Positions 37,130-46,513 are shown, numbered from the stretch's first letter. The stretch: DNA of 64,000 nucleotides from Lewinellaceae bacterium (GCA_016719605.1 JADJYW010000023.1:27733-91732); one strand, 5' to 3'. Notes: generated from the sequence alone by a model not told the origin. Made by a program: numbers and translations.

Positions 37130-38266
37130 TCATTCATTCAGTTTTTCTATGTACTTGCTGACACTAAGTATCATTCCGAGGGCTATTGAGGAAAATACCA
37201 TACTGGTGCCGCCCATAGAAATCATGGGCAGGGTAAGTCCCGTAGCCGGCACCAGGTGTACCGAAACGGCTATGTTGGCCAATGCCTGCACGGTAAGCAT
37301 CAGGCTGAGCCCAATAGCCAGAAATGCGCCAAATGCCTTGGGGCTTATGGTGACCAATTTGACGGTCCGAAAAAACAGCATGACATAGAGGCCTAGTACC
37401 AGCACGCCACCGATCAGGCCGTATTCTTCACAAATAATGGCGTAGATAAAATCGGCATGCGAATAAGGCAGGAAATTTCGGGCAATGGAATTGCCCGGAC
37501 CGGCTCCGAAAACACCTCCGCGGGCAATGGCTATTTTGGCCTGCTGCACCTGATAGCCGCCGTCCGGATTGTGGAGGTAGTCTTGCACCCGGGATGTCCA
37601 GGTTTCCACGCGCACCAGATCGGGTTCGTACGTTCCAATCACAATTAGCGCCGCAAACACCACTACACCCAGCAAGCCGAGCAGAAAGATATATTTTGTG
37701 CTTACCCGACCCACAAACATCAGGGCAATACAAGTGCAAAAAAGTACCAGTGCTGTGGACAAGTTTGCCGGAGCAATCAGTCCACAAACAATCAGTACCG
37801 GCACGATAATGGGCATGAAAGCGTCTTTAAAACTAGTGATGTACTCTTGCTTTTTGGTCAGCATTTTGGCGATGTACACCACAAGTGCCAGTTTGGCGAA
37901 ATCGGACGGCTGAAAACTGAAGGACAGGATCGGAATTTCAATCCAGCGAGAAGCATCATTGATATTTTGCCCGAAAAAGAGGGTCAGGGCCAGCAACGGC
38001 ACCGATATCAACAGCATAAAGGGCGCCAGTTGCTGATACCGCCGATAGTGCACCCGGTGGCACGCATACACCAAAAATAACCCAAAGGACAACATGAGCG
38101 CATGACGAATCAGGTACGAAGTCGTATTGCCGCCCCGCGCCTGCCAGGCCAAAGACCCCGTCGCTGAATACACCGCCAAAAGGCTGATAATGCTCAGCAC
38201 CGCAATGATCATCCAGATCGTGCGGTCGCCACGGAGTTCTGCTGCTATTTTGTTGCCGAAAGACAT
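37130..38266 (-). CDS. ftsW: FtsW lipid II polymerase (SEDS family)
   Basis: Septal peptidoglycan glycosyltransferase, 378 residues, with about ten membrane segments. RWIEIPILSFSFQPSDFAKLALVVY and the extracytoplasmic AIARGGVFGAGPGNSIARNFLPYSHADFIYAIICEEYGLIGG signature are diagnostic for SEDS proteins. The start overlaps the murD end by 22 bp, indicating coupling. It pairs with the class B PBP encoded upstream in the cluster. Confidence 0.95.
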   Translation of the reverse strand: MSFGNKIAAELRGDRTIWMIIAVLSIISLLAVYSATGSLAWQARGGNTTSYLIRHALMLSFGLFLVYACHRVHYRRYQQLAPFMLLISVPLLALTLFFGQNINDASRWIEIPILSFSFQPSDFAKLALVVYIAKMLTKKQEYITSFKDAFMPIIVPVLIVCGLIAPANLSTALVLFCTCIALMFVGRVSTKYIFLLGLLGVVVFAALIVIGTYEPDLVRVETWTSRVQDYLHNPDGGYQVQQAKIAIARGGVFGAGPGNSIARNFLPYSHADFIYAIICEEYGLIGGVLVLGLYVMLFFRTVKLVTISPKAFGAFLAIGLSLMLTVQALANIAVSVHLVPATGLTLPMISMGGTSMVFSSIALGMILSVSKYIEKLNE

Positions 38267-39636
38267 GGTTTGTTATTTTTTAGTGTCACAGAGGCCTTGA
38301 ACTGCTCCCCCCTGTCCTCGTAATTTTTGAACAGATCAAAACTGGCACAAGCAGGGCTGAGCAGTACCGTGTCGCCAGATGCAGATAGACGCGCGGCTTG
38401 TTCCACAGCCTCCCCGGCACTCCGGGTCTCGATAATCGGTTTATTCGTTTTCCTGAAAAATTCTATGATTTTGCTGTTGTCAACACCCATGCAAACAATC
38501 GCCTTGACTTTCTTTTTCACCAACGGCAACAGAGGCGCGTAGTCGTTGCCTTTGTCCTGCCCACCCACAATCCAGATGGTAGGCGTATCCATGGCCTGCA
38601 ACGCATAAAAAACCGCATCCACGTTAGTGGCCTTGCTGTCGTTGATCCAGGTCACGCCATTTATCGTAGCGACTACTTCCAGTCGGTGGGCCGGCGGCTC
38701 GAAGGTGTTCAAACCTTTCTGAATATTGGCCGGGTCGGCGCCAAGAGTCAGGGCAGCCCGAATGGCACAAGCCGCGTTGAACATGTTGTGCGGACCACGC
38801 AACTTGCTGTGCGCCATATCAAATGCGTACTGTTTTCCGATGTGGATAAAGCCATTTTTGTAAAAACCACGCCGAACCGCCACTTTTTTGGCAGGCGCCA
38901 ATGTGTGCCGGACCATGTAGTCCTGAAGCACCGGATCGGCGCCATTGAAAATGAAAACATCACCGCGCCGCTGGTTTTTAGTGATGCGAAACTTGGCACG
39001 GGCATAGTTTTCCAATTGGTAGTCGTACCGATCCAAATGGTCGGGAGTAATGTTGAGCAGCACGGCAATCCGGGGGCGAAATTTTTCGATGTCTTCCAGT
39101 TGAAAACTGCTGACTTCCAGTACGAAAACCCTGTTTTGCAAGACTGCTTTCACCCCGATATTGCCCGTATTGTAATCCTCCAAAACCAGGCGTGCAAAAG
39201 CGTGTCCGATATTGCCGCCAACGGCTACGTTCAAACCGGCCGTTTGCAGCAGGTGATAAAGGAGGCCTGTTGTGGTGGTTTTGCCATTACTGCCGGTAAT
39301 AGCCACGATAGTGCCGCCTGTTTTTACCGACCAGCGCGCAGCAAACTCGATCTCGCCGATCACCGGGATACCCCGTGCACGGATGGCCTGCATGACTTCC
39401 GCTTTTTCGGGAATACCCGGGCTTTTGATGATCTCGGAAGCGTTCAGAATTTTATCCAGCGTGTGTTGTCCGGCTTCGTATTCGATGCCCGCCGTTTCCA
39501 GTTCCGTCCGGTATTCCGGTTTGATCGGGCTTTTATCGGATACAAAAACGCCATAGCCCAGCCGTTTGGCGAGGAGCGCGGCGCCTGTACCGGATTCGCC
39601 GGCGCCGAGAATGACTATACGTTTTGTAGTGGACAT
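38245..39636 (-). CDS. murD: UDP-N-acetylmuramoyl-L-alanine--D-glutamate ligase
   Basis: Cytoplasmic Mur ligase adding D-Glu, 463 residues. IVILGAGESGTGAALLAKRLG (about 8-28) is the N-terminal Rossmann motif, VAITGSNGKTTTTGLLYHLL (about 114-133) the P-loop, with LNITPDHLDRYD and WINDSKATNVDAV motifs and IVGGQDKGNDYAPL. Its 3' end overlaps ftsW by 22 bp. Confidence 0.96.
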   Translation of the reverse strand: MSTTKRIVILGAGESGTGAALLAKRLGYGVFVSDKSPIKPEYRTELETAGIEYEAGQHTLDKILNASEIIKSPGIPEKAEVMQAIRARGIPVIGEIEFAARWSVKTGGTIVAITGSNGKTTTTGLLYHLLQTAGLNVAVGGNIGHAFARLVLEDYNTGNIGVKAVLQNRVFVLEVSSFQLEDIEKFRPRIAVLLNITPDHLDRYDYQLENYARAKFRITKNQRRGDVFIFNGADPVLQDYMVRHTLAPAKKVAVRRGFYKNGFIHIGKQYAFDMAHSKLRGPHNMFNAACAIRAALTLGADPANIQKGLNTFEPPAHRLEVVATINGVTWINDSKATNVDAVFYALQAMDTPTIWIVGGQDKGNDYAPLLPLVKKKVKAIVCMGVDNSKIIEFFRKTNKPIIETRSAGEAVEQAARLSASGDTVLLSPACASFDLFKNYEDRGEQFKASVTLKNNKPCLSATK

Positions 39637-39667
39637 TTCGATTGATTCGATTGATTCGATTGATTCG
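39637..39667. repeat. GATTCGATT tandem repeat between mraY and murD
   Basis: About three tandem copies of the 9-bp unit GATTCGATT fill the gap between murD and mraY. The same array occurs at 40668-40697 on the other side of mraY and a single copy near 44508. Confidence 0.8.
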
Positions 39668-40661
39668 TTATCGCATTTTCAGGGTGATAATAGCCAGTAT
39701 CGCCAGCAGAATTTGAACGATCCAGAAGCGCACCGAAATGGTGACTTCGTGGTAGCCTTCTTTTTGGTAGTGGTGGTGCAAGGGCGCCATTTTGAATATG
39801 CGACGGCCCTCTCCGTATTTTTTCTTGGTGTGTTTGAAGTACCAGACTTGTATGATCACCGATAGATTTTCGATCAAAAAAACGCCGCACAGCACGGGAA
39901 TCAACAATTCTTTGCGCAGTACTATGGCCAGCGCCGCAATGATACCTCCGAGTGTCAGGCTCCCGGTATCCCCCATGAACACCCGGGCAGGAAAGACATT
40001 GTACCACAGAAAACCGATACAACCGCCCAGCAAACAGGCCGAAAAAATCACCAATTCGGCCGTGTGGGGGAGGTAAAGGCGGGGCTTTGACGTGCACCAG
40101 CTCCTTGTAGGTGTTTTCACCCTCTTTTACAAAAACCACGTTTTTTACTTCGTAGCCGTGTAGGGCCGCTTTTTCAGGGTCCATGCGCACCACCACCTCG
40201 TCGCTGACCAACATCGTGATGCCCACGATCAGCCCCAATCCAACCTGCCCCAGTATTTTAAAAATGCCCTTCAAGCCCTTTTTATCTTTTTTGAAAACCT
40301 TGATGTAATCGTCCAAAAAACCAATAGCAGCCATCCAAATCGTGGCAAAGAGCATGAGCAGGATGTACACGTTGTCCAACCGGGCTAACAGCAGACACGG
40401 AATCAACGTGGCCGCGATAATAATTACTCCGCCCATCGTAGGCGTTCCGGCTTTCAGATTTTCGCCCTGTAAGCCGAGGTCGCGCACGGTTTCACCGATC
40501 TGGAGCCGGCGCAGGCCGTTAATAATCCGCTTGCCAATGATAAGCGAGATGATCAACGACAAAATGACCGCAGCACCCGCCCGGAACGAGATGTACTGGA
40601 ACACACCGGCGCCCGGCAAATCCCATGTATTCTCAAGCCATTTAAAAAATTCGTAGAGCAT
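39668..40661 (-). CDS. mraY: Phospho-MurNAc-pentapeptide transferase MraY with internal deletion and frameshift
   Basis: Integral membrane enzyme that makes lipid I. The N-terminal part is normal: FRAGAAVILSLIISLIIG, KAGTPTMGGVIIIA and the catalytic FLDDYIKVFKK. It reads to ELVHVKAP near 40085, where the frame shifts and continues as LYLPHTAELVIFSACLLGG, VFMGDTGSLTLGG, RKELLIPVLCGVF and MAPLHHHYQKEGYHE to 39668. Compared with Bacteroidota MraY as I know it, about 80-95 residues are missing between these parts, including the NLTDGxDGLA loop with a catalytic Asp. Since mraY is essential, an assembly deletion is more likely than a true mutant. Flanked on both sides by the same 9-bp tandem repeat. 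Confidence 0.85.
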
Positions 40662-40667
40662 TCTATA

Positions 40668-40729
40668 TTGATTCGATTGATTCGATTGATTCGATTAACT
40701 CAAAACTCAAAACTCCAAACTCAAAACTG
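40668..40729. repeat. GATTCGATT and CTCAAAA short repeats upstream of mraY
   Basis: A GATTCGATT array (40668-40697) is followed directly by AACTCAAAACTCAAAACTCC-type repeats (40697-40729). The rest of 40730-40825 holds a GGGCGAT/ATCGCCC hairpin near 40741-40760 and no gene. Confidence 0.7.
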
Positions 40730-40826
40730 AAAAAATGCCGGGGGCGATTTTGCATCGCCCCGCAGCGACTGTTCAAAATAATAGTCCCTCCACTATTATA
40801 TTTTTTATCTCATGAAATTCGTGTCA

Positions 40827-40860
40827 ATTGACGGGGAGGCTAAGAGCTTCTCCGTCAATT
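40827..40860 (-). other. Hairpin between murE and mraY
   Basis: AATTGACGG(A/G)GAAG-type arms pair across a short loop directly after the murE stop. There is no T run, so read-through into mraY is expected; it may be an mRNA processing or stability element. Confidence 0.45.
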
Positions 40861-42315
40861 TTAGAGGGGCACCATATACTTCTGTAACAATTCTTTATCA
40901 TCAAATGGGTACTTCACTCCCATCACATCCTGATACTTTTCGTGCCCTTTTCCGGCCACGAGGATGATGTCGTTGGCATCGGCCAGCCGGCAGGCTGTTT
41001 TGATGGCTTGTTCGCGGTTTTCGAGAATCAGTGTTTTTTTTAAATCATCGGGTTCGAGTCCGGCCTCCATATCGCGAAGAATAGCGGCGGGTTCTTCGGT
41101 GCGGGGGTTATCGCTGGTCAGGATCAGTTGGTCGCTGAGCCGGGCGGCGGTTCGGGCCATGACAGGGCGCTTGGTTTTGTCGCGGTCGCCGCCGCACCCG
41201 ACGACCGTAATGACCTTCGAATGGCGTTTTTTTAGTTTGACAATGGTTTCAAGTACCTGCTGCAGCGCGTCGGGGGTGTGGGCGTAGTCCACAATACCGA
41301 GTCTGCCGGGGTGAGCGGGGTTTTGGATGGCTTCAAATCGGCCTTCTGCCCCGGGCAAATTGCTTAAGGCTGCGAGGGTTTCCATTTTGTCGGCGCCAAG
41401 CAACCGGGCTGTAGCATACACCGTCGTGAGGTTGCAGGCGTTGAACTCGCCGATGAGGCGGGCATGGATTTGCTCGCCGTCCAGATACAAATGCAAGCCC
41501 TGTAAGCCATTTTCGATGATCCGGGTCTTGAAATCTGCCGGATTTTTCAGGCCGTAGGTACAGGTTTTTGCACGCGTATTTTGGAGCATAAAGCGTCCGT
41601 TTTTGTCGTCGGCATTGGTCAGAGCAAATGCCGTGTCGGGCAAGGTGTCGAACAAGCGCTTTTTCGCGTCGCGGTATTCGGCGAAGGTTTTGTGGTAGTC
41701 CAGGTGGTCGTGAGTGAGGTTGGTAAACACTGCTCCGGCGAATGTCACCCCGGCAATACGCCGCTGATGGATGGCATGGCTACTGGTTTCTATGAATACC
41801 TCGGTACAGCCCGCATCGGCCATTTGGCGCAACAGTTGTTGCAGTGCCACGGCATCCGGGGTCGTGTGTGTACTCGGCAGCACCGCGCTACCGATGCGGT
41901 TTTCCACGGTTCCGATGAGGCCTGTTTTGTAGCCCAGTGCCGAGTAGAGTTGGTGCAACAGCGTGGTGGTCGTAGTTTTTCCGTTGGTGCCGGTGACACC
42001 AACCACACGCATTTGGCGCGACGGATGTCCGAAAAAAGCTGCAGCCAGCTGCCCCAGCGCTTCCGCACTATCGGTTACCAAAACCACAGTTACTGTTGTT
42101 GGGGCAGGAAACTCTTCCGCAACTATCGCCACCGCGCCGTTTTCTATCGCCTTGTCAATGAACTGGTGCCCATCATGCCCCACACCCCGTACGGCCACGA
42201 AGCAGTCGCCGGGCTGTACCTGGCGGCTGTCGAATCGGATGGCCCGAATCTCAATCCCGGTATCGCCGTGGATTTGGCGAATGCCCGGGATGTAGTGGAG
42301 GAGGTTAGCAAACAT
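40861..42315 (-). CDS. murE: UDP-MurNAc-L-Ala-D-Glu--2,6-diaminopimelate ligase
   Basis: Mur ligase adding the third amino acid, 484 residues. VVGVTGTNGKTTTTTLLHQL (about 104-123) is the P-loop; TNLTHDHLDYHKTFAEY and VDYAHTPDAL are family motifs. The specificity motif DNPR (LTSDNPRTEEPA, about 399-410) indicates meso-diaminopimelate, so the cell wall is the Gram-negative DAP type. Confidence 0.97.
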   Translation of the reverse strand: MFANLLHYIPGIRQIHGDTGIEIRAIRFDSRQVQPGDCFVAVRGVGHDGHQFIDKAIENGAVAIVAEEFPAPTTVTVVLVTDSAEALGQLAAAFFGHPSRQMRVVGVTGTNGKTTTTTLLHQLYSALGYKTGLIGTVENRIGSAVLPSTHTTPDAVALQQLLRQMADAGCTEVFIETSSHAIHQRRIAGVTFAGAVFTNLTHDHLDYHKTFAEYRDAKKRLFDTLPDTAFALTNADDKNGRFMLQNTRAKTCTYGLKNPADFKTRIIENGLQGLHLYLDGEQIHARLIGEFNACNLTTVYATARLLGADKMETLAALSNLPGAEGRFEAIQNPAHPGRLGIVDYAHTPDALQQVLETIVKLKKRHSKVITVVGCGGDRDKTKRPVMARTAARLSDQLILTSDNPRTEEPAAILRDMEAGLEPDDLKKTLILENREQAIKTACRLADANDIILVAGKGHEKYQDVMGVKYPFDDKELLQKYMVPL

Positions 42316-42353
42316 CTTGTATTGTAGCGGCGGGATAACCCACCTGGTAAAAT

Positions 42354-44498
42354 TTATTGCAAAGTCAACAGCACCGTTGTTTTTCCGTTGGCTCGGGTTC
42401 CGGGGGCCAGGCTTTGGCGTACCACCTTGCCCACGCCTTTCACGCGGACGCGGCAGCCGCGGTTTTCGAGCAGATAAACGGCATCCTTGAGGCCCATCCC
42501 TACTACCGAGGGCACTGTTTTTTCTTGTATAATGCGTGGCAGCACAAGCAGGGAATCATTGCGGGCTTTCAATACGGCCCAGTCGGGCAAATCCCGGTTG
42601 CCAATCCAGTCGAGACCAAGCCATTGGAGCGCCGTCTTCAGGTCGTCGCCCTGGCCGGCGTCAATGGATGGCATTTGAGCGGTTTTCAGGTCGCCACGCG
42701 GAGCGGCATTTACGGGCGGGTGCAAATCGGTTTTCAGGGCGTAGCACTTGTCGGCGATAGCACGGAATACCGGCGCTGCAGCCTCCGAACCGTGGTAGCC
42801 ACCGCGTTTTGGCTCGCTGATGACCACGATGCAGGAGTACACGGGGTTGTCGGCGGGGAAAAAGCCGCAAAAGCTGGCCTGGTGGCGAATCCCGGCGCTT
42901 GATTTGAACTTGTGGTAGTTCACCTGAGCAGTGCCGGTTTTGCCCGCGATGGAGTACAATGCCGGTCGGATATTCTTCGCTGTGCCCGTTTCCACCACGC
43001 CCAGCAGGAGTTCTTTTGCTTTACCGATGGTTTTGCGGCCGGCGATACTGCGTTTCATAACTACGGGGCGAAATTCCTTGAGCGTTGTGCCGTAGTGTTC
43101 GATACGTTCGACGAGGTAGGGCCGCATCATGCGCCCGTCGTTGGCTACGGCATTGTAAAATGTAAGCATCTGGAGCGGGGTGAGCAGCACCTCGTAACCG
43201 ATGCTCATCCACGGCAAGGTAGTGCCCGACCACTCTGTTTTCGGGTCGTTCGGACTTTTCAGGAGCGGAAGTTCTTCGCCGCCGATCTCGATTTCGGTGG
43301 GACGATCCAGCCCGAAACGGCGCAGGCGCTCCACGAAATAGGCGGCCTTCCGGGTGTCGCCGTAGAATTGCTGCACCATGGTGGCGGTGCCTACGTTGGA
43401 CGACTGGGCGAACACATCCCGGATGGTCATTGAGTCCTGCCCGTGCGCTACCGCATCCACCAATTCTTCTTTGTAGAACTTTACTTTCCCGCCATAAACT
43501 GGTATTTTTTGGTCAAAATCGTCGAGGTGTCCGTCTTCCAGCATGGCCATAAACGAGGCGAGTTTGAACATGGAACCGGGTTCCACACGTTCTCCAACGG
43601 CGTAGTTATAGGTTTCCCACCAGCCTTCCCGAGCACGGCCGATGTTGGCGATAGCCCGAATTGCGCCTGTTTTCACCTCCATGACGATGGCACAGCCGTG
43701 GTCGGCATCGTGAGCTTTACAGGCATCCAGCAGTGCGTTTTCGGCTACGTCCTGGATATTGATGTCGAGTGTCGTAACGACATCATCGCCGGATCGCGGT
43801 TCTATTTCTGCGAGATCGTTTACCGGTATATACACATCGCCCGGTACGCGCAGCATAAGTTGTTTGCCTTGCAAGCCGCCCAGCACATTGTCGAAACTAC
43901 CTTCCAGCCCTACGGGCAAGGCGCCCTCGCGTACATAGCCGATAGTGCGTTGAGCCAGCAATTTGAACGGGCGCTCGCGCCTCGACGTTTGCTCCACGAT
44001 CAGACCACCTTTGTAACGCCCCAGCCGGAACAGAGGAAAACTCTTGACCAGCTGCATTTTGGTATAGCTCAGATTCTTTGCAATAGGCACATAGCGAATG
44101 CCCCGTGTACTTGGGTCGGCATCGCGCAATTGCTGAAGCCAGTTTTTGTAGGCACCAGGCGTGTATTGCTGGTCAATATAGGTGGAAAGTAGCCAGGAGA
44201 GGCTGTCTATGTTTTGTGCAAATATGTCATCTGTCAATCCCTCGGCCTTGGCATCAAAATGCACGTCGAAAAACGGCAGCGAGGTAGCCAGAAGGCTACC
44301 ATCGGAGGCCAGGATATTGCCCCGGTCGGCATACACGTCCACAAACTTCAAAAACAAACTATCGGCCTTGCCTTCCCACTTGGGCGCCTGTACCACAGAC
44401 AACTGGTACAGCCGGCCCGTGATCACTACGGCCACGACCAGTACCGCTGCTGCCAGCAAATACAAGCGTACAAGGACTTCGTTTTTGACGTTAAGCAT
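42354..44498 (-). CDS. ftsI: Class B penicillin-binding protein (FtsI-like) with PASTA domain
   Basis: Septal transpeptidase, 714 residues. One N-terminal membrane segment (LYLLAAAVLVVAVVITGRLY), a pedestal domain, then the transpeptidase domain with SMFK (PGSMFKLASFMAM, about 285), SSN (AQSSNVGTATM) and KTGT (IAGKTGTAQVNY). A single PASTA domain ends the protein (VPSVVGMGLKDAVYLLENRGC to the last residue). The PASTA tail is common in Bacteroidota division PBPs. Partner of FtsW encoded downstream. Confidence 0.95.
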   Translation of the reverse strand: MLNVKNEVLVRLYLLAAAVLVVAVVITGRLYQLSVVQAPKWEGKADSLFLKFVDVYADRGNILASDGSLLATSLPFFDVHFDAKAEGLTDDIFAQNIDSLSWLLSTYIDQQYTPGAYKNWLQQLRDADPSTRGIRYVPIAKNLSYTKMQLVKSFPLFRLGRYKGGLIVEQTSRRERPFKLLAQRTIGYVREGALPVGLEGSFDNVLGGLQGKQLMLRVPGDVYIPVNDLAEIEPRSGDDVVTTLDINIQDVAENALLDACKAHDADHGCAIVMEVKTGAIRAIANIGRAREGWWETYNYAVGERVEPGSMFKLASFMAMLEDGHLDDFDQKIPVYGGKVKFYKEELVDAVAHGQDSMTIRDVFAQSSNVGTATMVQQFYGDTRKAAYFVERLRRFGLDRPTEIEIGGEELPLLKSPNDPKTEWSGTTLPWMSIGYEVLLTPLQMLTFYNAVANDGRMMRPYLVERIEHYGTTLKEFRPVVMKRSIAGRKTIGKAKELLLGVVETGTAKNIRPALYSIAGKTGTAQVNYHKFKSSAGIRHQASFCGFFPADNPVYSCIVVISEPKRGGYHGSEAAAPVFRAIADKCYALKTDLHPPVNAAPRGDLKTAQMPSIDAGQGDDLKTALQWLGLDWIGNRDLPDWAVLKARNDSLLVLPRIIQEKTVPSVVGMGLKDAVYLLENRGCRVRVKGVGKVVRQSLAPGTRANGKTTVLLTLQ

Positions 44499-44539
44499 GT
44501 TGTTTAATTGATTCGATTATTATATTCTGTCCAAGACAC

Positions 44540-44848
44540 TCAATCTATTTTTATCACTTTGGGGCCTCTGTTGGATAAGTCCACGCCTACGGGTTCCAGG
44601 CTGGCATCTATCTGGGACTGAATAGATTTATACATGGTTTCGCTTTTAATAGAGGTGTATTGCCATTTCAGTTCCTTGATCTCTTTTTGCAGGCGCTGTA
44701 TTTCCCGCACGTTTTTTTCTGCAAAATGCGCATTCGCGATATAGACCATTGCCAAAAAACCCAAAAACAACAGATAGGAAAAATTACCAAAAACCCACTC
44801 CGTAGAGTGGTGACTGATATCAAATGCCTTGAGTAATTTATTTGCCAC
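44540..44848 (-). CDS. ftsL: FtsL-like cell division protein
   Basis: A 102-residue bitopic protein: a short cytoplasmic head, one membrane segment (FSYLLFLGFLAMVYIANAHFA, about 22-42) and a coiled coil (EKNVREIQRLQKEIKELKWQYTSIKSE). Sequence similarity to other FtsL proteins is always low; size, layout and position between rsmH and the division PBP support the name. Confidence 0.82.
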   Translation of the reverse strand: MANKLLKAFDISHHSTEWVFGNFSYLLFLGFLAMVYIANAHFAEKNVREIQRLQKEIKELKWQYTSIKSETMYKSIQSQIDASLEPVGVDLSNRGPKVIKID

Positions 44849-44879
44849 TGTTTTTATATAATTTGTTACGAATAAAAAG

Positions 44880-44945
44880 CAAACAACCAGAAATCCTCCA
44901 ACCTTCCAACCAGAAACCCTCTAACCTTCCAACCAGAAACCCTCT
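44880..44945. repeat. CCAACCAGAAACC repeats between rsmH and ftsL
   Basis: Three near-identical copies of a CCTTCCAACCAGAAACC-type unit fill the gap between ftsL and rsmH. Related copies, some in inverted orientation, occur at 34093-34125 and 45885-45942. Confidence 0.75.
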
Positions 44946-45867
44946 AACCAGCAACCTTTTTTTCTCCTACCCGTAGTTTGGCGCTTCTGGCTCGCGGATT
45001 CCCTTTGATTTCTTCGGCGGAAGGCTCAATCGGCTTTTTGGTGATCACGTTGAAGGGGCGTTCGATATTTCCATAAAAATCTTGCTTGGGAATACCTTCT
45101 ATATTACCTGTCTTAAACCAGTTTTTCACCAAACGATCCTCAATGGAGTGGTAGGTGATGACGACCAATCGTCCGCCGGGAGCGAGCATTTCCATGGCAT
45201 CGCTCAGTAGTGTGACCAGAGCCTCCACCTCGTCGTTCACCTCCATGCGTAATGCCTGAAAAACCTGGGAGAGGTAGCGCCAGCGTTCGCCCATGACCAC
45301 ACTTTCGCAAAGGCTGACAAGGTCGCTGGTTGACCGGAACGGGCTTCGCTCGCGGTGGCGGATACAGGCCTGGGCCAGTGTTCGGGCATTGCGTACCTCG
45401 CCGTAGGTGCCGAATATCCGTTGCAGATCATCCTGTGAGCAGGTGTTCAGTACTTCCGCTGCACTGCGCTCATCGTCGGGGTTCATGCGCATATCCAGTG
45501 CTGCATCGAAGCGGTAGCTGAACCCGCGCTCCGGTGTATCCAGTTGGTGACTGCTCACGCCGAGGTCGGCGAGAATACCCTGTACGGTACCCGGGCGCAC
45601 CCCGGCGGCCCGCAGCTGCCGTTTCAAAAAACGAAAGTTCGAATGCAGGAAGTGAAAACCCGGGTGATCGGCAAATGGGGCGTGGCCCGCGTTTGCGCGC
45701 GCATCTTCGTCCTGATCAAAAGCATACAGGCGACCCTTGTCGCCCAGCAGGCTTAATAATGGGGCTGCGTGCCCGCCGCCACCGAATGTCGCATCCACAT
45801 ACACTCCGTCGAGGCGGATTTGCAGTGCGTCAAGCGATTCGGATAAAAGGACGGGCGCGTGGTACAT
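44944..45867 (-). CDS. rsmH: 16S rRNA (cytosine-1402-N4)-methyltransferase RsmH
   Basis: Also called MraW, 307 residues, methylating C1402 of 16S rRNA. YHAPVLLSESLDAL (start), YVDATFGGGGHAAPLLSLL (SAM motif I, about 23-41), ILADLGVSSHQLDTPERGFSYRFDAALDMRM and VITYHSIEDRLVKNWF are all diagnostic. Second gene of the dcw cluster, as expected. Confidence 0.97.
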   Translation of the reverse strand: MYHAPVLLSESLDALQIRLDGVYVDATFGGGGHAAPLLSLLGDKGRLYAFDQDEDARANAGHAPFADHPGFHFLHSNFRFLKRQLRAAGVRPGTVQGILADLGVSSHQLDTPERGFSYRFDAALDMRMNPDDERSAAEVLNTCSQDDLQRIFGTYGEVRNARTLAQACIRHRERSPFRSTSDLVSLCESVVMGERWRYLSQVFQALRMEVNDEVEALVTLLSDAMEMLAPGGRLVVITYHSIEDRLVKNWFKTGNIEGIPKQDFYGNIERPFNVITKKPIEPSAEEIKGNPRARSAKLRVGEKKVAG

Positions 45868-45884
45868 ATTTTAGGTTTAAAAAA

Positions 45885-45942
45885 GTTTCTGGTTGGAGGG
45901 TTTCTGGTTGGGGAAACCTTCCAACCAGAAACCTTCTAACCT
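45885..45942. repeat. Inverted CCAACCAGAAACC repeats between mraZ and rsmH
   Basis: GTTTCTGGTTGGAGGGTTTC (about 45889-45908) is followed by an inverted copy, AACCTTCCAACCAGAAACC, able to form a long hairpin between mraZ and rsmH. Confidence 0.7.
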
Positions 45943-46415
45943 TCATCCCCTACCCCATCTTCGCCGCCGCCCATGACATCATTGGCGAGGTCGGCAAATT
46001 GGTTCGGATCAATAGATAACATGGCTTCGTAGTGGACGGGCGACCAGATTTCAATGCGGTCGTCCATCGCAATCAGTATAGCCTCTGCGTTCAGACCGGC
46101 ATAGTCCATAAGCGGCTTTTGCAACAGGATACGATCGGCGCTATCTGTTACCAGCGGCGTAGCGCCGAGGTAAAAGGAGCGGACGAACATCCGGTTGCGG
46201 TCGTTAAAACGGTTGAGACGGTTGAGTTTGACGGATATTTCTTCCCAGACAGGCTTCGGATACAAGGTGAGACACTTCTCGAAGCCGCGATTCAGCACGA
46301 ACTCATAGCCCCCCGCTTCGGGGGAGACTTCGCCGAGTTGGCGCAACAAAGCCGTTGGCAGACGTAACCGGCCTTTGTTGTCAATGGCTACCGGATATTC
46401 ACCGATGAGTTTCAC
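45936..46415 (-). CDS. mraZ: Transcriptional regulator MraZ
   Basis: SpoVT/AbrB-type DNA-binding repressor of the dcw cluster, 159 residues from the GTG at 46415. That start gives MKLIGEYPVAIDNKGRLRLPTAL, aligning with the family N-terminus, and leaves a leader of about 60 nt from the promoter; an ATG at 46469 would sit almost at the transcription start. Two AbrB half-domains are visible (GRLRLPTALLRQL, and ADRILLQKPLMDYAGL near residue 95). The DGVGDEG tail is acidic. Decanucleotide repeats that look like its operators lie just upstream. Confidence 0.9.
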   Translation of the reverse strand: MKLIGEYPVAIDNKGRLRLPTALLRQLGEVSPEAGGYEFVLNRGFEKCLTLYPKPVWEEISVKLNRLNRFNDRNRMFVRSFYLGATPLVTDSADRILLQKPLMDYAGLNAEAILIAMDDRIEIWSPVHYEAMLSIDPNQFADLANDVMGGGEDGVGDEG

Positions 46416-46480
46416 GCTGAGAGAGGGACTACTGAACAATAATTTTTCCAATGGACACCTTCGATCCATTGTTAACGCCA

Positions 46481-46513
46481 CAAATGTAGTCAATCTCCCA
46501 CATTTTACCACAA
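46481..46513 (-). promoter_or_regulatory. dcw promoter upstream of mraZ
   Basis: On the minus strand TTG (46513-46511) and TACATTTG (46488-46481) are separated by 22 nt, matching the Bacteroidota promoter form at the long end of the spacing range. The MraZ-like operator repeats overlap the spacer and the -33 element. Confidence 0.6.

Noticed and set aside
46469..46511. ATG starts at 46511 or 46469 for mraZ
   Set aside because: They fall on the promoter or almost at the transcription start and add residues not found in MraZ; the GTG at 46415 aligns with the family start.
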